Assembly: GCA_029239975.1 (NCBI GenBank)
Contig: JARBTX010000018.1
Location: forward strand, 1 to 54,543
Source of the DNA: Anaerocolumna sp.
GTDB taxonomy: Bacteria > Bacillota > Clostridia > Lachnospirales > Lachnospiraceae
Length of the DNA: 54,543 nt
Direction: 5' to 3'
Under the pieces are notes generated by a model that was not told where the DNA came from, did not search any database, and worked only from the letters and a program-made list of their open reading frames with translations. Below, piece after piece: positions 24,901 to 39,900 of the stretch. A program made the position numbers and the translations under genes. The stretch's first letter is position 1. Each line of letters opens with the position of its first letter.

Positions 24901-27900
24901 AAAAGAGATTGCATTAGAGTATAATATACCTATATTCCAACCAAAAAGAGTAAAAGAAGAAGGATTCCTTCCTATGATAGAAGAATTAAATCCAGATCTT
25001 ATCGTTGTAGCCGCTTTTGGACAAATATTGCCAAAGGTGTTACTTGATTTACCTAAGTATGGTTGTATCAACGTTCATGCTTCACTATTACCTAAGTATC
25101 GAGGATCAGCACCTATTCAATGGGTTATCATAGATGGAGAAGAAAAAACTGGAATTACTATAATGCATATGGATGTAGGTATAGATACTGGTGATATGAT
25201 AATGAAAGCAGAAGTTCCAATCGCTCCAAAAGAAACAGGTGGTAGTCTTCATGACAAATTAGCTGTTTGCGGTGGAGATTTGTTATTAGAAGCTATAAAA
25301 GCCATTGAAGATGGTAGTGCACCTAGAGAAAAACAAAATGATGCTGATTCCAATTATGTGAAAATACTGGATAAAACCATTGGACATATTGATTTTAATA
25401 GGTCTGCTGTAGAAATTGAACGATTGATTCGTGGATTAAATCCTTGGCCAAGCGCATATACATTTTTAGAAGGTAAACAACTAAAAATCTGGGATGCAGA
25501 TGTAATAGAAGACGAACTCAGTGGAAAACCTGGTGAAATCATCTCTATCACAAAAGACTCCGTAATTGTAAAAACTTCAAAAGGTAATTTAGCAATAAAA
25601 GAATTGCAGTTAGAAGGTAAAAAAAGAATGACAGTAGATGCATTTTTAAGAGGTTATAAAGTTGAAATAGGAGCTGTTTTACAATAAAAAGATAAAGTAC
25701 ATTAGATGTATATCTAAATTATTGGTTCCAAAGGTTAGTTACAATTTAGTTATAATATGTTAGTTTACAAAGAAAATTATGAATGATTTCGCACAAAAGT
25801 GCAGATTGGAGGATATTATGCCTTATTTTTATTTTGATCCGTATTACTATTTAGTTATTATTGGAGCATTACTTACATTAGTAGCATCAGCAAGAGTAAA
25901 AACAACTTTTAATAAATATTCAAAAGTAAGAAGTTTATCTGGTTTAACAGGTGCAGAGGCAGCAGAGAGAATATTACATTCTGCAGGTATTTATGATGTA
26001 ACAATACATCATGTTAGTGGAAATTTATCCGATCATTATGATCCTAGAGATAAGACGCTTAATTTATCCGATAGTGTTTATGGAAGTAATTCTGTTGCAG
26101 CAATTGGTGTTGCAGCCCATGAATGTGGTCATGCTATTCAACATGATAAAGGATATGCGCCACTTCGTTTAAGGACAGTTTTTGTTCCAGTAGCTAATTT
26201 TGGTTCTACACTAGCTTGGCCATTAATACTTCTTGGAATGTTTATTGGTGGTTTTGAGTCTTTAATTACATTAGGAATTATTTTATTTTCATTTGCTGTG
26301 TTATTTCAACTTATTACATTACCAGTTGAATTTAACGCATCACACCGAGCAGTAAGAATTTTAGATGAAACAGGAATATTATATGCAGATGAAGTAACTA
26401 ATACAAGAAAGGTATTAAATGCAGCTGCATTAACTTATGTTGCAGGTGCTGCAGCAAGTATTCTACAATTGTTACGTTTAGTCCTTTTATTTGGAGGAAG
26501 AGACCGTGACTAAAACAACTAGAGAAATTGCTTTAGATATTCTCGTTGATATTATGGAGAATAACAATTTTAGTCATATGGTAATAAATCGAACTTTAGG
26601 AGAGCATCAACAGTTAGAAAAGCAAGACAGAGCTTTTATAACTAGAATTTGTGAAGGAACTATCGAGAGATTAATTACCATTGACTATATCATCAATTTA
26701 TATTCAAGTGTAAAAGTGACTAAAATGAAGCCTCTCATCAGGAACCTTCTACGTATGAGTGTTTATCAAATAAAATACATGGAAGGCATTCCTGATTCAG
26801 CTGCTTGTAACGAAGCAGTCAAATTAGCGAAAAAGAGAGGGTTTATTAGTCTTAGTGGTTTCATAAATGGTGTTTTGCGTAATATCATACGGAATCCTGA
26901 AAAAATCATATATCCTAATGAAATAAAGGAACCGGTGCGATTTTTAAGTGTAACCTACTCCACTCCCGAATGGTTAGTAGAAGAATGGCTTACAGAGTTT
27001 GATTACCAAAATGTAAAAGGTATGTTAGAAGCATCCTTAAAGGATGAAAAGCAGACTACAATTCGATGTAATTTAAATCAAATCTCAGTAGATGATTTAA
27101 CTAATCTTTTACAAAAAGATGGAGTATTAGTAAAACCGGGAGCTTATTTACCGTATTCTTTAAGAATATCAAATTATAATTATCTAAATGATTTAGAACC
27201 CTTTCGGAAAGGGTATTTTCAAATACAAGATGAAAGTTCTATGTTAGTTGGACAAATTTCAGGAGTTAAAGAAGGTGACAACATAATAGATGTTTGTGCT
27301 GCTCCTGGTGGTAAATCCCTTCATATTGCGGAACGCTTAAATGGTACTGGACATGTTGATTCGAGAGATGTATCCGATGCAAAGATTAATCTAATTAATG
27401 AAAATATAAATCGCTTGATGCTTAAGAATATTTCTGTAAAAGTACATGATGCATTAGTACTTGACAAAGAAGTAGTTGGAAAAGCAGGTATTGTTATTGC
27501 TGATTTACCATGTTCAGGCCTTGGAGTTATTGGCAAAAAGCCTGACATTAAATATAATATGACGAAAAGTAAACAACAGGAATTAGTGAAGCTACAAAGA
27601 GAAATTTTAACTGTAGTAGAACAATATGTAAAAGAGAATGGTGTATTACTTTATAGTACATGTACTGTTAATAGGCAGGAAAATATGGACAATGTCCGTT
27701 GGTTTATAAATAATTTTAATTACAAATTGGAAAGTATTGATGACTATCTTCCAGAATCTTTAAGGAATGAAACTACAAAAGAAGGTTATTTGCAACTAAT
27801 TCCAGGAATTCATGAATCAGATGGTTTTTTTATTGCAAAATTACGAAAGAATTAAAGTAGTATACATTTAGAATGAGAAGAGGAAAATGAAAGAATGGCA

Positions 27901-30900
27901 AAAATTGATTTGAAATCTTTGAGTTTAGATGAACTAAAAGAAATTTTAGTTCAAATCAAAGATAAACCATTTCGTGCAAAACAAATCTACGAATGGTTGC
28001 ATGTAAAATTGGTTACTAATTTTGACGAAATGACAAATATACCAAAACAACTAAGAGAACGTCTTTCAGAAATAAGTGAGATTACGAATTTAACTGTAGT
28101 TGATAAATTAGAATCTGCTGGTGGTGAAACGAGTAAATTTTTATTTCGTTTGTATGATGGAAGGGTCTTAGAAAGCGTTCTTATGCGTTATCATCATGGA
28201 AATTCAGTCTGTATATCATCACAAGTTGGATGTAAAATGGGTTGTAAATTTTGTGCTTCTACTATTGGTGGGTTTGAGAGAAATTTAACACCTGCTGAAA
28301 TGCTGGATCAAATTTATCAAATTCAAAGAATTTCCGGTGAGAGAGTTTCTAATGTAGTTGTAATGGGTACAGGTGAACCACTTGATAATTACGATAATTT
28401 AGTTAAATTTATTCGTATCTTAACAGATGAAAATGGATTAAATATAAGTCAAAGGAACATTACGGTATCCACATGTGGTTTAGTAGAAAAGATGAAACAG
28501 CTCGCAGACGAAGAGTTACAGATTACCTTGGCATTATCTTTACACGCACCAAATGATAATGTTCGCCAACAGCTCATGCCAATTGCAAACAAAGTAGACA
28601 TATCATCAGCAATAAAAGCATGTGAGTACTATTACCAAAAGACAGGTAGAAGAATTACATTTGAATACAGTATGGTAGAAGGTGTAAATGATCTTCCAGA
28701 ACATGCAAGAGAACTTGCAACCCGCATAAAAGGCTTAAATTGTCATGTTAATCTAATACCTGTAAATCCGATAAAAGAGCGTGATTATCGACAATCTGAG
28801 TCTAAAAATATTCAAAATTTCAAAAATATACTTGAAAAATATAGAATTAATGTTACTATAAGAAGAGAAATGGGTACAGATATTAATGCCGCTTGTGGTC
28901 AATTGCGTAAAAGCTATATAGATCAAACTTCTGTTTAGGGGGGTAGGAGGTGTAAGTATGAAATCATATTCGATAACTGATATTGGAGAAAAACGCAAGA
29001 TAAATCAAGACTTTGTTTTTTGTGAACAGGATACGATTGGTGGACTTCCGAATTTATTCATAGTGGCAGATGGAATGGGTGGTCATAATGCAGGTGATTA
29101 TGCATCCAGGTTTTGTGTTGAAGTATTTACAGAAAAGATTAGAGAAAATAAACCCAAGTCTCCAATTGGAATGATATCCGATGCATTACTAGAAACAAAC
29201 GACTTATTATTAGATGAAGCAAAGGAAAACAGCGGTTTACAGGGAATGGGAACAACGTTTGTAGTCGCTACCATTATTGATTCTATTCTATATGTTGCGA
29301 ATGTGGGAGATAGTAGGCTTTATGTTATAGGTGATGAAATGAAGCAGATTACAGAAGATCATTCGTTAGTACAGGAAATGGTTAAAACTGGAGAGATAGA
29401 AAAAGAAGAAGTGAGATTTCATCCAAACAAGAATATAATAACGAGAGCGTTGGGAGCAAGTAAAACAGTTGTACCTGATTATTTTGAAGTGACCTTAAAC
29501 AAAGATGATACAGTCTTAATGTGTTCCGATGGTCTTTCTAATATGTTAGAGGACAAAGAAATATTTGGGATAATCAAAGAACATCAAGATGATTTAGAGA
29601 CAGCAGCCAAAACATTAGTAAAAAAAGCAAATGAAAATGGCGGCAAGGACAATATATCAATCGTCCTTGTTAATCTGTAGAAAGAGGTGAGAAAGAATGT
29701 TAAAACCGGGAATGTTTATAAGCGACCGTTACGAAATAATTGATAAAGTAGGATCTGGTGGAATGGCAGATGTTTATAAAGCCAGATGTCATAGATTAAA
29801 TCGTTTCGTTGCCATAAAAGTGTTAAAAACTGAATATAGCGATGATAAAAACTTTGTAAAAAAATTCAGAGGTGAAGCACAATCGGCAGCAGGATTATCA
29901 CACCCTAATATAGTAAATGTCTATGATGTTGGTGACGATAATGGATTACATTATATCGTAATGGAACTAGTTGAAGGTATTACATTAAAGAATTTTATTG
30001 AAAGAAAAGGTAAACTTGAAGTTAAAGAAGCAGTTGGAATTGCTATCCAGATAGCGATGGGTATGGAAGCAGCACATATGAATCATATCATTCATAGAGA
30101 TATTAAGCCACAGAACATAATCATATCCAGAGAAGGTAAAGTAAAAGTAACAGATTTTGGTATAGCAAAAGCAACAAATTCGAATACGATTACATCCAAT
30201 GCCATGGGATCCGTACATTATTTATCGCCAGAGCAAGCTCGCGGTGGATATAGTGATGAAAAGAGTGATATCTATTCCTTAGGCGTTACTCTATACGAGA
30301 TGCTTTCAGGACAAGTTCCATTTGCAGGAGATAACACAGTATCTGTTGCATTGCTTCATATTCAAGGAGAAGCCACACCACTAAGGGAATTAGACCCATC
30401 CATCCCTCTTAGTGTAGACCGTATTGTACAAAAATGTATGCAAAAGAAACCAGAGAGACGTTATCTTTCTGCTTCTGAGTTAATAGCAGATTTAAAAAAA
30501 TCTATTTCAAATCCGAACGGAGATTTTGTAGTAATACCTGCAGCAGCAGTAAACGATTCACCAACTATTACTATCTCCCCAGATGAAGTAAATCATATTA
30601 AAAATGCTACAAAGAATACAAATGGATATAATACATCGAATGATATTTATAATACAGACAGTCGTCGTAATTTAAACAATACAAAACAATTATCGGATGA
30701 TGAAGAAGAACTAGATACAGTTGATCCACGAGTTGAAAAATTATTATTAATCGGATCCATTACAGCAGGTGTAATAATAACTATACTTATTTTATTTTTT
30801 GTCGCAAAATTCTTTAAACTTTTCCCGAGTTCAGGGAATAATAAAGATAATACACCAATTGTAACAGTAACTCCAACTCCATCTACTGTGGTAGATGAAA

Positions 30901-33900
30901 TAACTGGTACAATTACAATTCCATCAGTGGTTGGATTAATGTGGGAAGATGCGCAAGAAACTTTACTTGCTAAGTCTGATAAACTTAATGTGACAATTGC
31001 TAGGGAAGAATATTCTGACACATTTGAAAAAGGAATGGTAATTGATCAATATCCAAAGCAGGGAGCAGAAATTGAAGCGGATGCGGATGTTCAATTGGTT
31101 ATTAGTAGTGGTCCTGAGTCATTTGAAGTTCCTAATGTATATAATTTAACGGATAGTCAAGCTGTTACGAAATTAGAAGAAGCGGGATTAGTCGTTGCTC
31201 ATGATTTTGCATTTAGTGACGAAATAGAAAAGGATAGAGTTATCTCAACAAATCCAGAACGCGGTACTCAAGTTGTAAAAGGAGATACCATTACAGTGTT
31301 AGTAAGTAGTGGTCCAGAGAAGACGGATGTAATTGTACCAAATCTACTTGGATTATCCAAAAAGGATGCTATTAAGAAGTTAGAAGATGTAGGATTAAAA
31401 CAAGGAAATATCACCAGTGATTATTCAGATACCTATGAAAAAGGTGAAGTAATGTATCAAAGCTATGCTGGAGGTGCTACTGTAGCTGCGAATACAGCAG
31501 TTGACATTACAGTTAGTTTAGGAACCAATGTAATAGATGAACCAGCAGATTCAACTAGTAATACGTATGTAAGTCAAATCGTGATATCAGATAATCCATT
31601 TGAATATCAAGGTGATAGTGCAAAAGTTATTGTAGAGCTTGAACAAGATGGAAAGCTTACTACGTTAAGAAAAGAAACCATGGATTACGATAGTTTTCCA
31701 CTAACCATTTCCAATATTACCAGCAACAGTGGTTCTGATGGTACCATTCAAATGTATATTGGTAGGGAAGTAGAAGAATATGAAGATGGTGTTGTTACGG
31801 AAGATGGAGTATTGATAAAATATGAACCATATGAAACATCATGGGTAATTGAATTTACACCGGTTGAAGAATAATGGTGAATGTATAATGGAAGGAAAGA
31901 TTATTAAGGGTATCGCTGGCTTTTATTATGTACATGTAAAATCACATGGAGTGTATGAATGTAAAGCAAAGGGCATATTTCGTAATCAAAAGATAAAACC
32001 TTTAGTTGGTGATAATGTAAGTATCGATATCATTGATGAGAAAGAAATGAAGGGTAATATTGTTGATGTACTGGAAAGAACGAATGAACTCATTCGTCCA
32101 GCTGTCGCTAATGTGGATCAGGCATTGGTAATATTTGCCGCTGCCGATCCAAACCCTAATTTTAATTTGTTAGATCGATTCTTAATTTTAATGTTGTCTC
32201 AAAATGTTGAAACAATTATCTGTTTTAATAAAAAAGATATTGTTACAGAAAATGAACTAAAGCTGCTAGAAGAAACTTATATCAAGTGTGGATATAAAGT
32301 TATATTTACCAGTACATTTACAGACGATGGCCTTACGACCCTGCATGAATTGTTAAAGGATAAAACCACGGTTCTTGCAGGGCCGTCCGGCGTAGGAAAA
32401 TCATCTATAATTAATTCTGTTCAACCAGAAGCAAATATGGAAACTGGAAGTATAAGCGAGAAGATTAAAAGAGGTAAGCATACAACAAGACATTCTGAAT
32501 TGTTTTATGTAGAAGGAAATACCTTTATCATGGATACACCAGGATTCAGCTCATTGTATATAACAGATATTGAAAAAGAAGAACTCAAAGATTATTTTAT
32601 TGAGTTTCATGAGTATGAAGATCAATGTAGATTTAATGGATGTGCACATCTAAATGAACCTGGCTGCGGGGTGAAACAAGCCCTTGATGAAGGTAAAATT
32701 AGTAATATTCGTTATGAAAATTACAAATTATTATATGAAGAATTAAAGAACCAGAAGAAGTATTAAAGTGTATTTTTATATGATAAATAATTTATAAAGT
32801 AGAAATATCACTATCTTAAAAATGTTATTTAAGTAAATTGTGAAACATAATAGTTTAAAAATTGATTATACAATATAATACGAATTTTCTAGCTTCTGTT
32901 GCCTTAAGTGTTAAGAAGTAGCTAAAAACACGTATATATTGTATAATTATTAAGACATCTTTGAAGTTTTGCAATTGCCTAGTGAGATGAATTTAGATAA
33001 AAGGAGTTTAAGTATGTTAAAATTAGCACCGTCGATATTAGCTGCAGATTTTGCCCATTTAGGGGATCAGATTATGCAGGTTGAAAAAGCAGGAGCAGAT
33101 TATCTTCATATTGATGTTATGGACGGGGCGTTTGTACCGAGTATATCATTTGGAGCACCGATTATTAGTTGCATAAGACCGATTTCAAAACTGGTTTTTG
33201 ATGTTCATTTAATGATTGAAGAGCCTATACGGTTTCTAGATGATTTTAAAAAAGTTGGAGCAGATTTTATTACAGTACATGTAGAAGCGTGCAAGCATTT
33301 GAATCGAACTATAGCAAAAGTAAAAGAATTAGGGTTAAAAGTTGGAGTTTCATTAAATCCAGCAACACCATTGTCTGTACTAGAGTATGTAATAGAAGAT
33401 GTGGATATGGTATTGCTAATGAGTGTTAATCCTGGCTTTGGTGGACAATCTTTCTTACCATTTACTTATGATAAGATAAAAGCTTTAAAGGCAATGATTG
33501 ATGAAAAGAACTTAAATGTAGAAATCCAAGTAGATGGTGGTATTACAGCACTAAATGTAAACAAAGTAATTGAAGCTGGTGCGAATGTTTTTGTAGCTGG
33601 TACTGCTGTTTTTGGTGGAGATATTGAGAAAAACGTATCTGATTTTAAAGAGGTATTTAAATCATATGAAAAATAACCGTATTTTAATTATAACAGGCGG
33701 TAGTATTTCAATAGAATTTGTAAAGGATTATCTAAAAACACAAACATTCGATGTAATAATCGCAGTAGATAAAGGATTGGTTACTGCTGATAAATTAAAC
33801 TTAAACCTTCAGTATATCGTAGGTGATTTTGATTCAGCACCATCTGAGTTAGTTCAAAAATATAAAAATAGTATTTCGAGTGGTTCAACTACCATTAAAG

Positions 33901-36900
33901 AATATAATCCGATGAAAGATGCAACGGATACCCAAATTGCAATCGAACTTGCTATCACGTTAAATGCAAGTGAAATAGTTATGTTAGGGGCAACCGGAAC
34001 TCGTATGGATCATGCCCTTGCTAATATTTATCTGTTAACTTTACCACTTGTAAGAGATATTGCAGCATATATTATAGATGAGCATAATAAAATATATCTT
34101 TTGAATCAAAACGCTATCCTTTACAAAGACAAGTTGTTTGGAGGTTACGTATCTCTTCAACCTTTAACAGAAGTAGTATATGGAGTAACATTAGAAGGGT
34201 TCAAATACCCACTTATAAAAAGAGATATGAAAAGAGAAGATAGCTTAGGTATAAGTAATGAAGTAGTAGGAGAAAGTGCTAATATATTATTACAGTCAGG
34301 AATACTTGTAGTTATTGAATCAAAAGATTGAAAGGAAGACACATATGAAATTAGGCATAGTAGGTTTACCAAACGTAGGAAAGAGCACATTATTTAATTC
34401 TCTTACAAAAGCAGGAGCAGAGTCAGCTAATTATCCATTTTGTACTATTGATCCCAATGTAGGTATAGTTGCAGTTCCAGATGAAAGATTAAAAGTATTA
34501 GGAGATTTATATAATACAGAGAAAATCATACCAGCAGCAATTGAATTTGTTGATATCGCCGGATTAGTAAAAGGTGCTTCAAAAGGTGAAGGACTTGGAA
34601 ATCAGTTTCTTTCTAATATAAGAGAAGTTGATGCAATTGTACATGTTGTACGTTGTTTTGAAGATAGTAATATTATACACGTAGATGGTTCTGTAAATCC
34701 ATTAAGAGATATCGAAACAATAAATCTTGAATTAATATTTTCAGATTTAGAAATAATAGAAAGAAGAATAGCAAGAACTTCAAAAGGTGCTAAAAATGAT
34801 AAGGCTTTAGCAAAAGAATTAGAAGTCTTAGAACGTCTTAAAGAGCATCTTGAAGCTGGTAATATGGCAAAAAGCTTTGATACTTCAGACGAAGAAGAGC
34901 TAACTTTATTAAAGAGCTATAATTTGTTAACATACAAACCAGTAATATATGCTGCTAATGTAAAGGAAGATGATTTGGCAGATGATGGTGCAAGCAATGA
35001 ACAAGTAAAACAAGTTAGAGAGTTCGCAAAAGTTGAGAATTCTGAAGTATTTGTTATTTGTGCTCAAATTGAACAGGAAATAGCAGAACTTGATGATGAT
35101 GAAAAGAAAATGTTCTTAGAAGATATGGGATTAACAGAATCAGGTTTAGAGAAATTAATCAGAGCTAGTTATCATATTTTAGGATTAATTAGTTATTTAA
35201 CAGCTGGTCCGAAAGAAACAAGAGCTTGGACGATTACAAAAGGAACAAAAGCACCTGGGGCAGCCGGAAAGATTCATACTGACTTCGAAAGAGGATTTAT
35301 ACGTGCTGAGATTGTAAATTATAGCAATCTTGTTGAATGTGGTAGTTATAATGCAGCAAAAGATAAAGGATTAGTACGTTCAGAAGGTAAGGAATACGTA
35401 GTTCAAGACGGAGATGTAGTATTATTCCGTTTCAACGTATAAGAAAGTGGTGGATTACATGTTAGTAAGTGCAGCAACAAGTATTCGTTTTCCCAATATA
35501 GGTATTGAATTAAATAATATTGCATCCAGTATTAAAGTGTTTGGATTTGAAATTGCTTTTTATGGAATCGTGATTGCATTAGGTATGGCTATGGGTTATT
35601 TAGTAGCGGAATGGCAAGCAAAGAGAACAGGACAAAATAAAGATTTATATTTAGATTTTGCTTTATATGCTATTATATTATCAGTTATCGGTGCTAGACT
35701 ATATTATGTTGTATTTGCATGGGATGAGTTTAAGAATAATCCATTAGAAATATTTAATATAAGAAATGGTGGATTAGCGATTTATGGTGGAGTAATTGCT
35801 GCAGTATTAACTGCATTTATTTATTCTAAGATTAAGAAAATTTCATTTTCATTATTAGCAGATACCGGTGTTTTAGGTCTAATTACTGGACAAATGATTG
35901 GAAGATGGGGTAATTTCTTTAATAGAGAAGCCTTTGGTAAATATACAGACGGTTTATTTGCAATGCAGGTTGATATTAGGGACGTAAGTAGTGATTATAC
36001 CAGTTCAGTATCATATATCACTGAAAAATATGCTGATAAACCAGCTGCCTTAAAAAGTATATTAGAAATAAGAGATAATTCGGTATTAATTGATGGTGCA
36101 ACTTACATTCAAGTACATCCAACTTTTCTTTATGAATCTGTATGGAATTTATGCTTATTAATAATTTTAATAATTTATTCAAAACATAAGAAATTTCATG
36201 GTGAAGTCTTTCTTATGTATTTAACGGGTTATGGTTTAGGTAGATTTTGGATTGAAGGACTAAGAACTGATCAATTATTTTTATGGGGTTCACCTTTTGC
36301 AGTATCTCAACTTTTATCCGCGCTATTATTTGTTATTTCAGGATGTATCATCGTTATAAAACGTAAATCTTTGAAAAAAACACGTAAAAGTATGTAATTA
36401 GTTCATTTCACAATAGAAGGTCATAGGACTAAATACCCATTTATTGTAAAATGACTAGATATTGACATAATTTGTTCGATTTTTAATATAGATACAATAT
36501 ATTGTGTAACTTATGAAAAAAGATACAAGTGCCTTACTATTTGTGGACGCACTTGTATTTTTTTTGTGTATAAATACTTGATATATTCAGAAAATTATTA
36601 TAAAATAACAATAGAAGTGGAGCAAAGTGGTGGAAAGTGGTATTAAGTGGTAGTTAGGTGGTGAGATTCATGTTCATGGGTGAATACAATCATACAATTG
36701 ATGATAAAGGAAGAATCATAGTACCATCTAAGTTCAGAGAATCTTTAGGTGAGGAATTTGTTGTAACCCAAGGATTAGATGGCTGCTTATTTGTATACCC
36801 TAATGAGGAATGGATGAATTTCGTCAACCAATTAAAAACACTTCCTGGTACAAAAGAAGCAAGACAATTACAACGTTATTTTATGGCTGGTGCTGCTAGC

Positions 36901-39900
36901 TGTGAAGTGGACAAGCAGGGAAGAATTTTAATTCCGAATAAATTAAGAGAATCAGCAGGTCTAGAGAAAGACATCGTATTTGTTGGAGTTCTAAGTAAAA
37001 TAGAAATCTGGAGTAAAGAAAGATGGGCTAATAATAATAATTACGAAGATATGGATCAGATTGCAGAACATATGTCGGAGTTTGGACTTAGCTTTTAGGA
37101 GGAATTTAAGTGGATACGTTTAGAGAAAATATTAACTTTAACCACAAATCAGTACTATTAGATGAAACAATTGATATGTTAAATATAAAGCCAAATGGTA
37201 TTTATGTAGATGGTACATTAGGCGGTGGAGGACATTCCTTCGAAATATGCAAACGATTGGGAGACAACGGTAGACTTATCGGAATTGATCAAGATGAAGC
37301 AGCTATTATAGCTGGTAATGAGAGACTAAAGGACTATAAAGATAAAGTTACTATAGTTAGAAGTAATTATTCTGATATGAAACAAGTAATAAAGAATTTG
37401 GGAATTGAGAAAGTAGATGGTATCTTATTAGATTTAGGAGTTTCTTCCTATCAATTAGATACACCGGAGAGAGGCTTTTCCTATAGAGAAAACGCTCCTC
37501 TGGATATGCGAATGGATACTAGAAATGATAAAACTGCAAAAGACATTGTCAATGGTTATAGTGAGTTTGATTTATACCGTATTATAAGAGATTACGGAGA
37601 AGACAAATTTGCAAAAAATATAGCCAAGCATATTGTAAGAGTTAGAGAAGAAAAACAAATCGAAACAACAGATGAATTAACAGAAGCCATTAAGGCGGCT
37701 ATTCCAATGAAGATTCGTATGAATACTGGTCATCCAGCTAAAAAAACATTTCAAGCAATTCGTATAGAATTAAATAGAGAGTTAGAAGTACTAAGTAAAT
37801 CATTAGATGATATGGTCGAAATGTTAAATGAAGATGGAAGAATATGTATTATTACATTCCATTCATTAGAAGATAGAATCGTAAAGAGCTGTTTTCGTAA
37901 AAATGAAGATCCTTGTACATGCCCACCAAATTTTCCAGTGTGTGTGTGTGGTAATAAGTCAAAGGGAAATGTTATAACAAGAAAGCCGTTAATACCAACG
38001 GAAGAGGAGATTATTAATAATAAAAGAGCAAAAAGTTCTAAATTAAGGGTGTTTGAAAGACATTTGTAGGAAGCTAGGGGGATTGCATGGAAGCTAAAAA
38101 ACAACGTTATCAAAATACAAATTCATATTACATTGATGGTAATACAGCTAGAAAATTACAAGCTGTACCAAATCACAGAGAAGATACGGAAATTAACCGT
38201 AGACAACAACCGATAAGGGAAACTCGTAAGCAACCAAGGATGGGTGCGGGTATTGATTTGTTTTCAGCGTTCTTTTTAACTGTAGCTATTGTTGTAACGT
38301 TATATTCTTGTATCACATATTTAGGTGTACAAGCGAATAAAACACAAATGCAAAAAGAAATAACAAAGCTAGAACGTAATTTAACAAAATTACAAGATGA
38401 AAACCATGCAGAACTATCTAAATTAAACACATCACTTGATTTAAATTATATATATCAAGTAGCAACGACAGAACTTGGTATGGTTTATCCAAATGAAAAC
38501 CAAGTAATCACATATAAAAGCAACTTAAGTGATTATGTAAGACAATATGAAGAAATACCTGAAGCAAATGGCACGTCATTACTAGACAAGATAACAAATT
38601 AAATTCAATTATAAATTTATATGGATGCTTAAATAACAGTATTTCGCCAGAATGAGGTTACTATATGCGTAAAGAAATGAAAGAAAAAAAATTAAAGAAG
38701 TTTACTACAAAAATGCAAGCAAAATTATTGCTTGTTTTTTGTATACTGCTAATTGCTATGATGGGACTAATAGGAAGACTAGTGTTTATCAATCGGACCG
38801 ATGGTGAGAAATATGAAAAAAGAGTGTTGTCCCAACAAACATACACTAGTCAAATGATACCATATAAACGTGGTAATATAGTTGATACAAAGGGAACCGT
38901 ATTAGCTACTAGTGAAAAAGTTTACAACCTCATATTAGATGTGAAAAGTCTATTAGTTGATGAAAAATATTTGAATCCAACTGTAAAAGCAATTACAGAT
39001 TCTTTTAGTAGTATAAAAACAGAAACACTACAAGAAATAATAGCATCAAAACCACAAAGCCAGTATGTAATTGTACAAAAAGGTTTTAGTTATGATGAAA
39101 TGATTGTATTTAAGGAAAAAGCAGAAAAAGATAGCAATATACAGGGTGTATGGTTTGAAGAAGAATATGTGAGAAAATACCCTTATAAAACATTGGCAAG
39201 TGATGTTCTTGGATTTACAACAAGTGGTAATGTAGGAAACTGGGGTATTGAACAATTTTACAATGATCAATTAAATGGAACCAATGGAATCGAATATGGT
39301 TATATTGATTCTGAACTAAAATTAGACCGTACGATTAAACCTGCAATTAATGGAAATACCATTGTTACAACTATAGATGCTAATGTGCAAGGGATTATCC
39401 AAAATCACATCAAACAATTCAACACAGAATTTGGAAGCAAAAATATAGGTGTATTAGTCATGAACCCAAACAACGGTGAAATCATTGCTATGGCATCCAA
39501 CGAAGAGTATGATTTAAATAATCCTACTGATTTAACACCATTTTATACAGAACAAGAAATTAAGCAAATGGATGAGGCAGCAAAACTTGAAGCACTTAAT
39601 CAAATTTGGAGAAATTTCGTGATAAGTGATACCTATGAACCAGGATCAACGTTTAAACCGTTTACAATCGCTGCTGCTTTAGAAGAAGCGAATATATCAC
39701 CGAATGATACATATTATTGTGATGGTTATGAAGAAGTAGGTGGTTGGAAAATTAGATGTAGTAATAGACAAGGACATGGACAAATTACCTTAGAGCAAGC
39801 CTTAATGGTATCGTGTAATGATGCATTAATGCAAATTGTTGCAAAAGAAGGAAAAAATCAATTCTTTGATTATCAAAACTTTTTTGGATTTGGTAGTAAG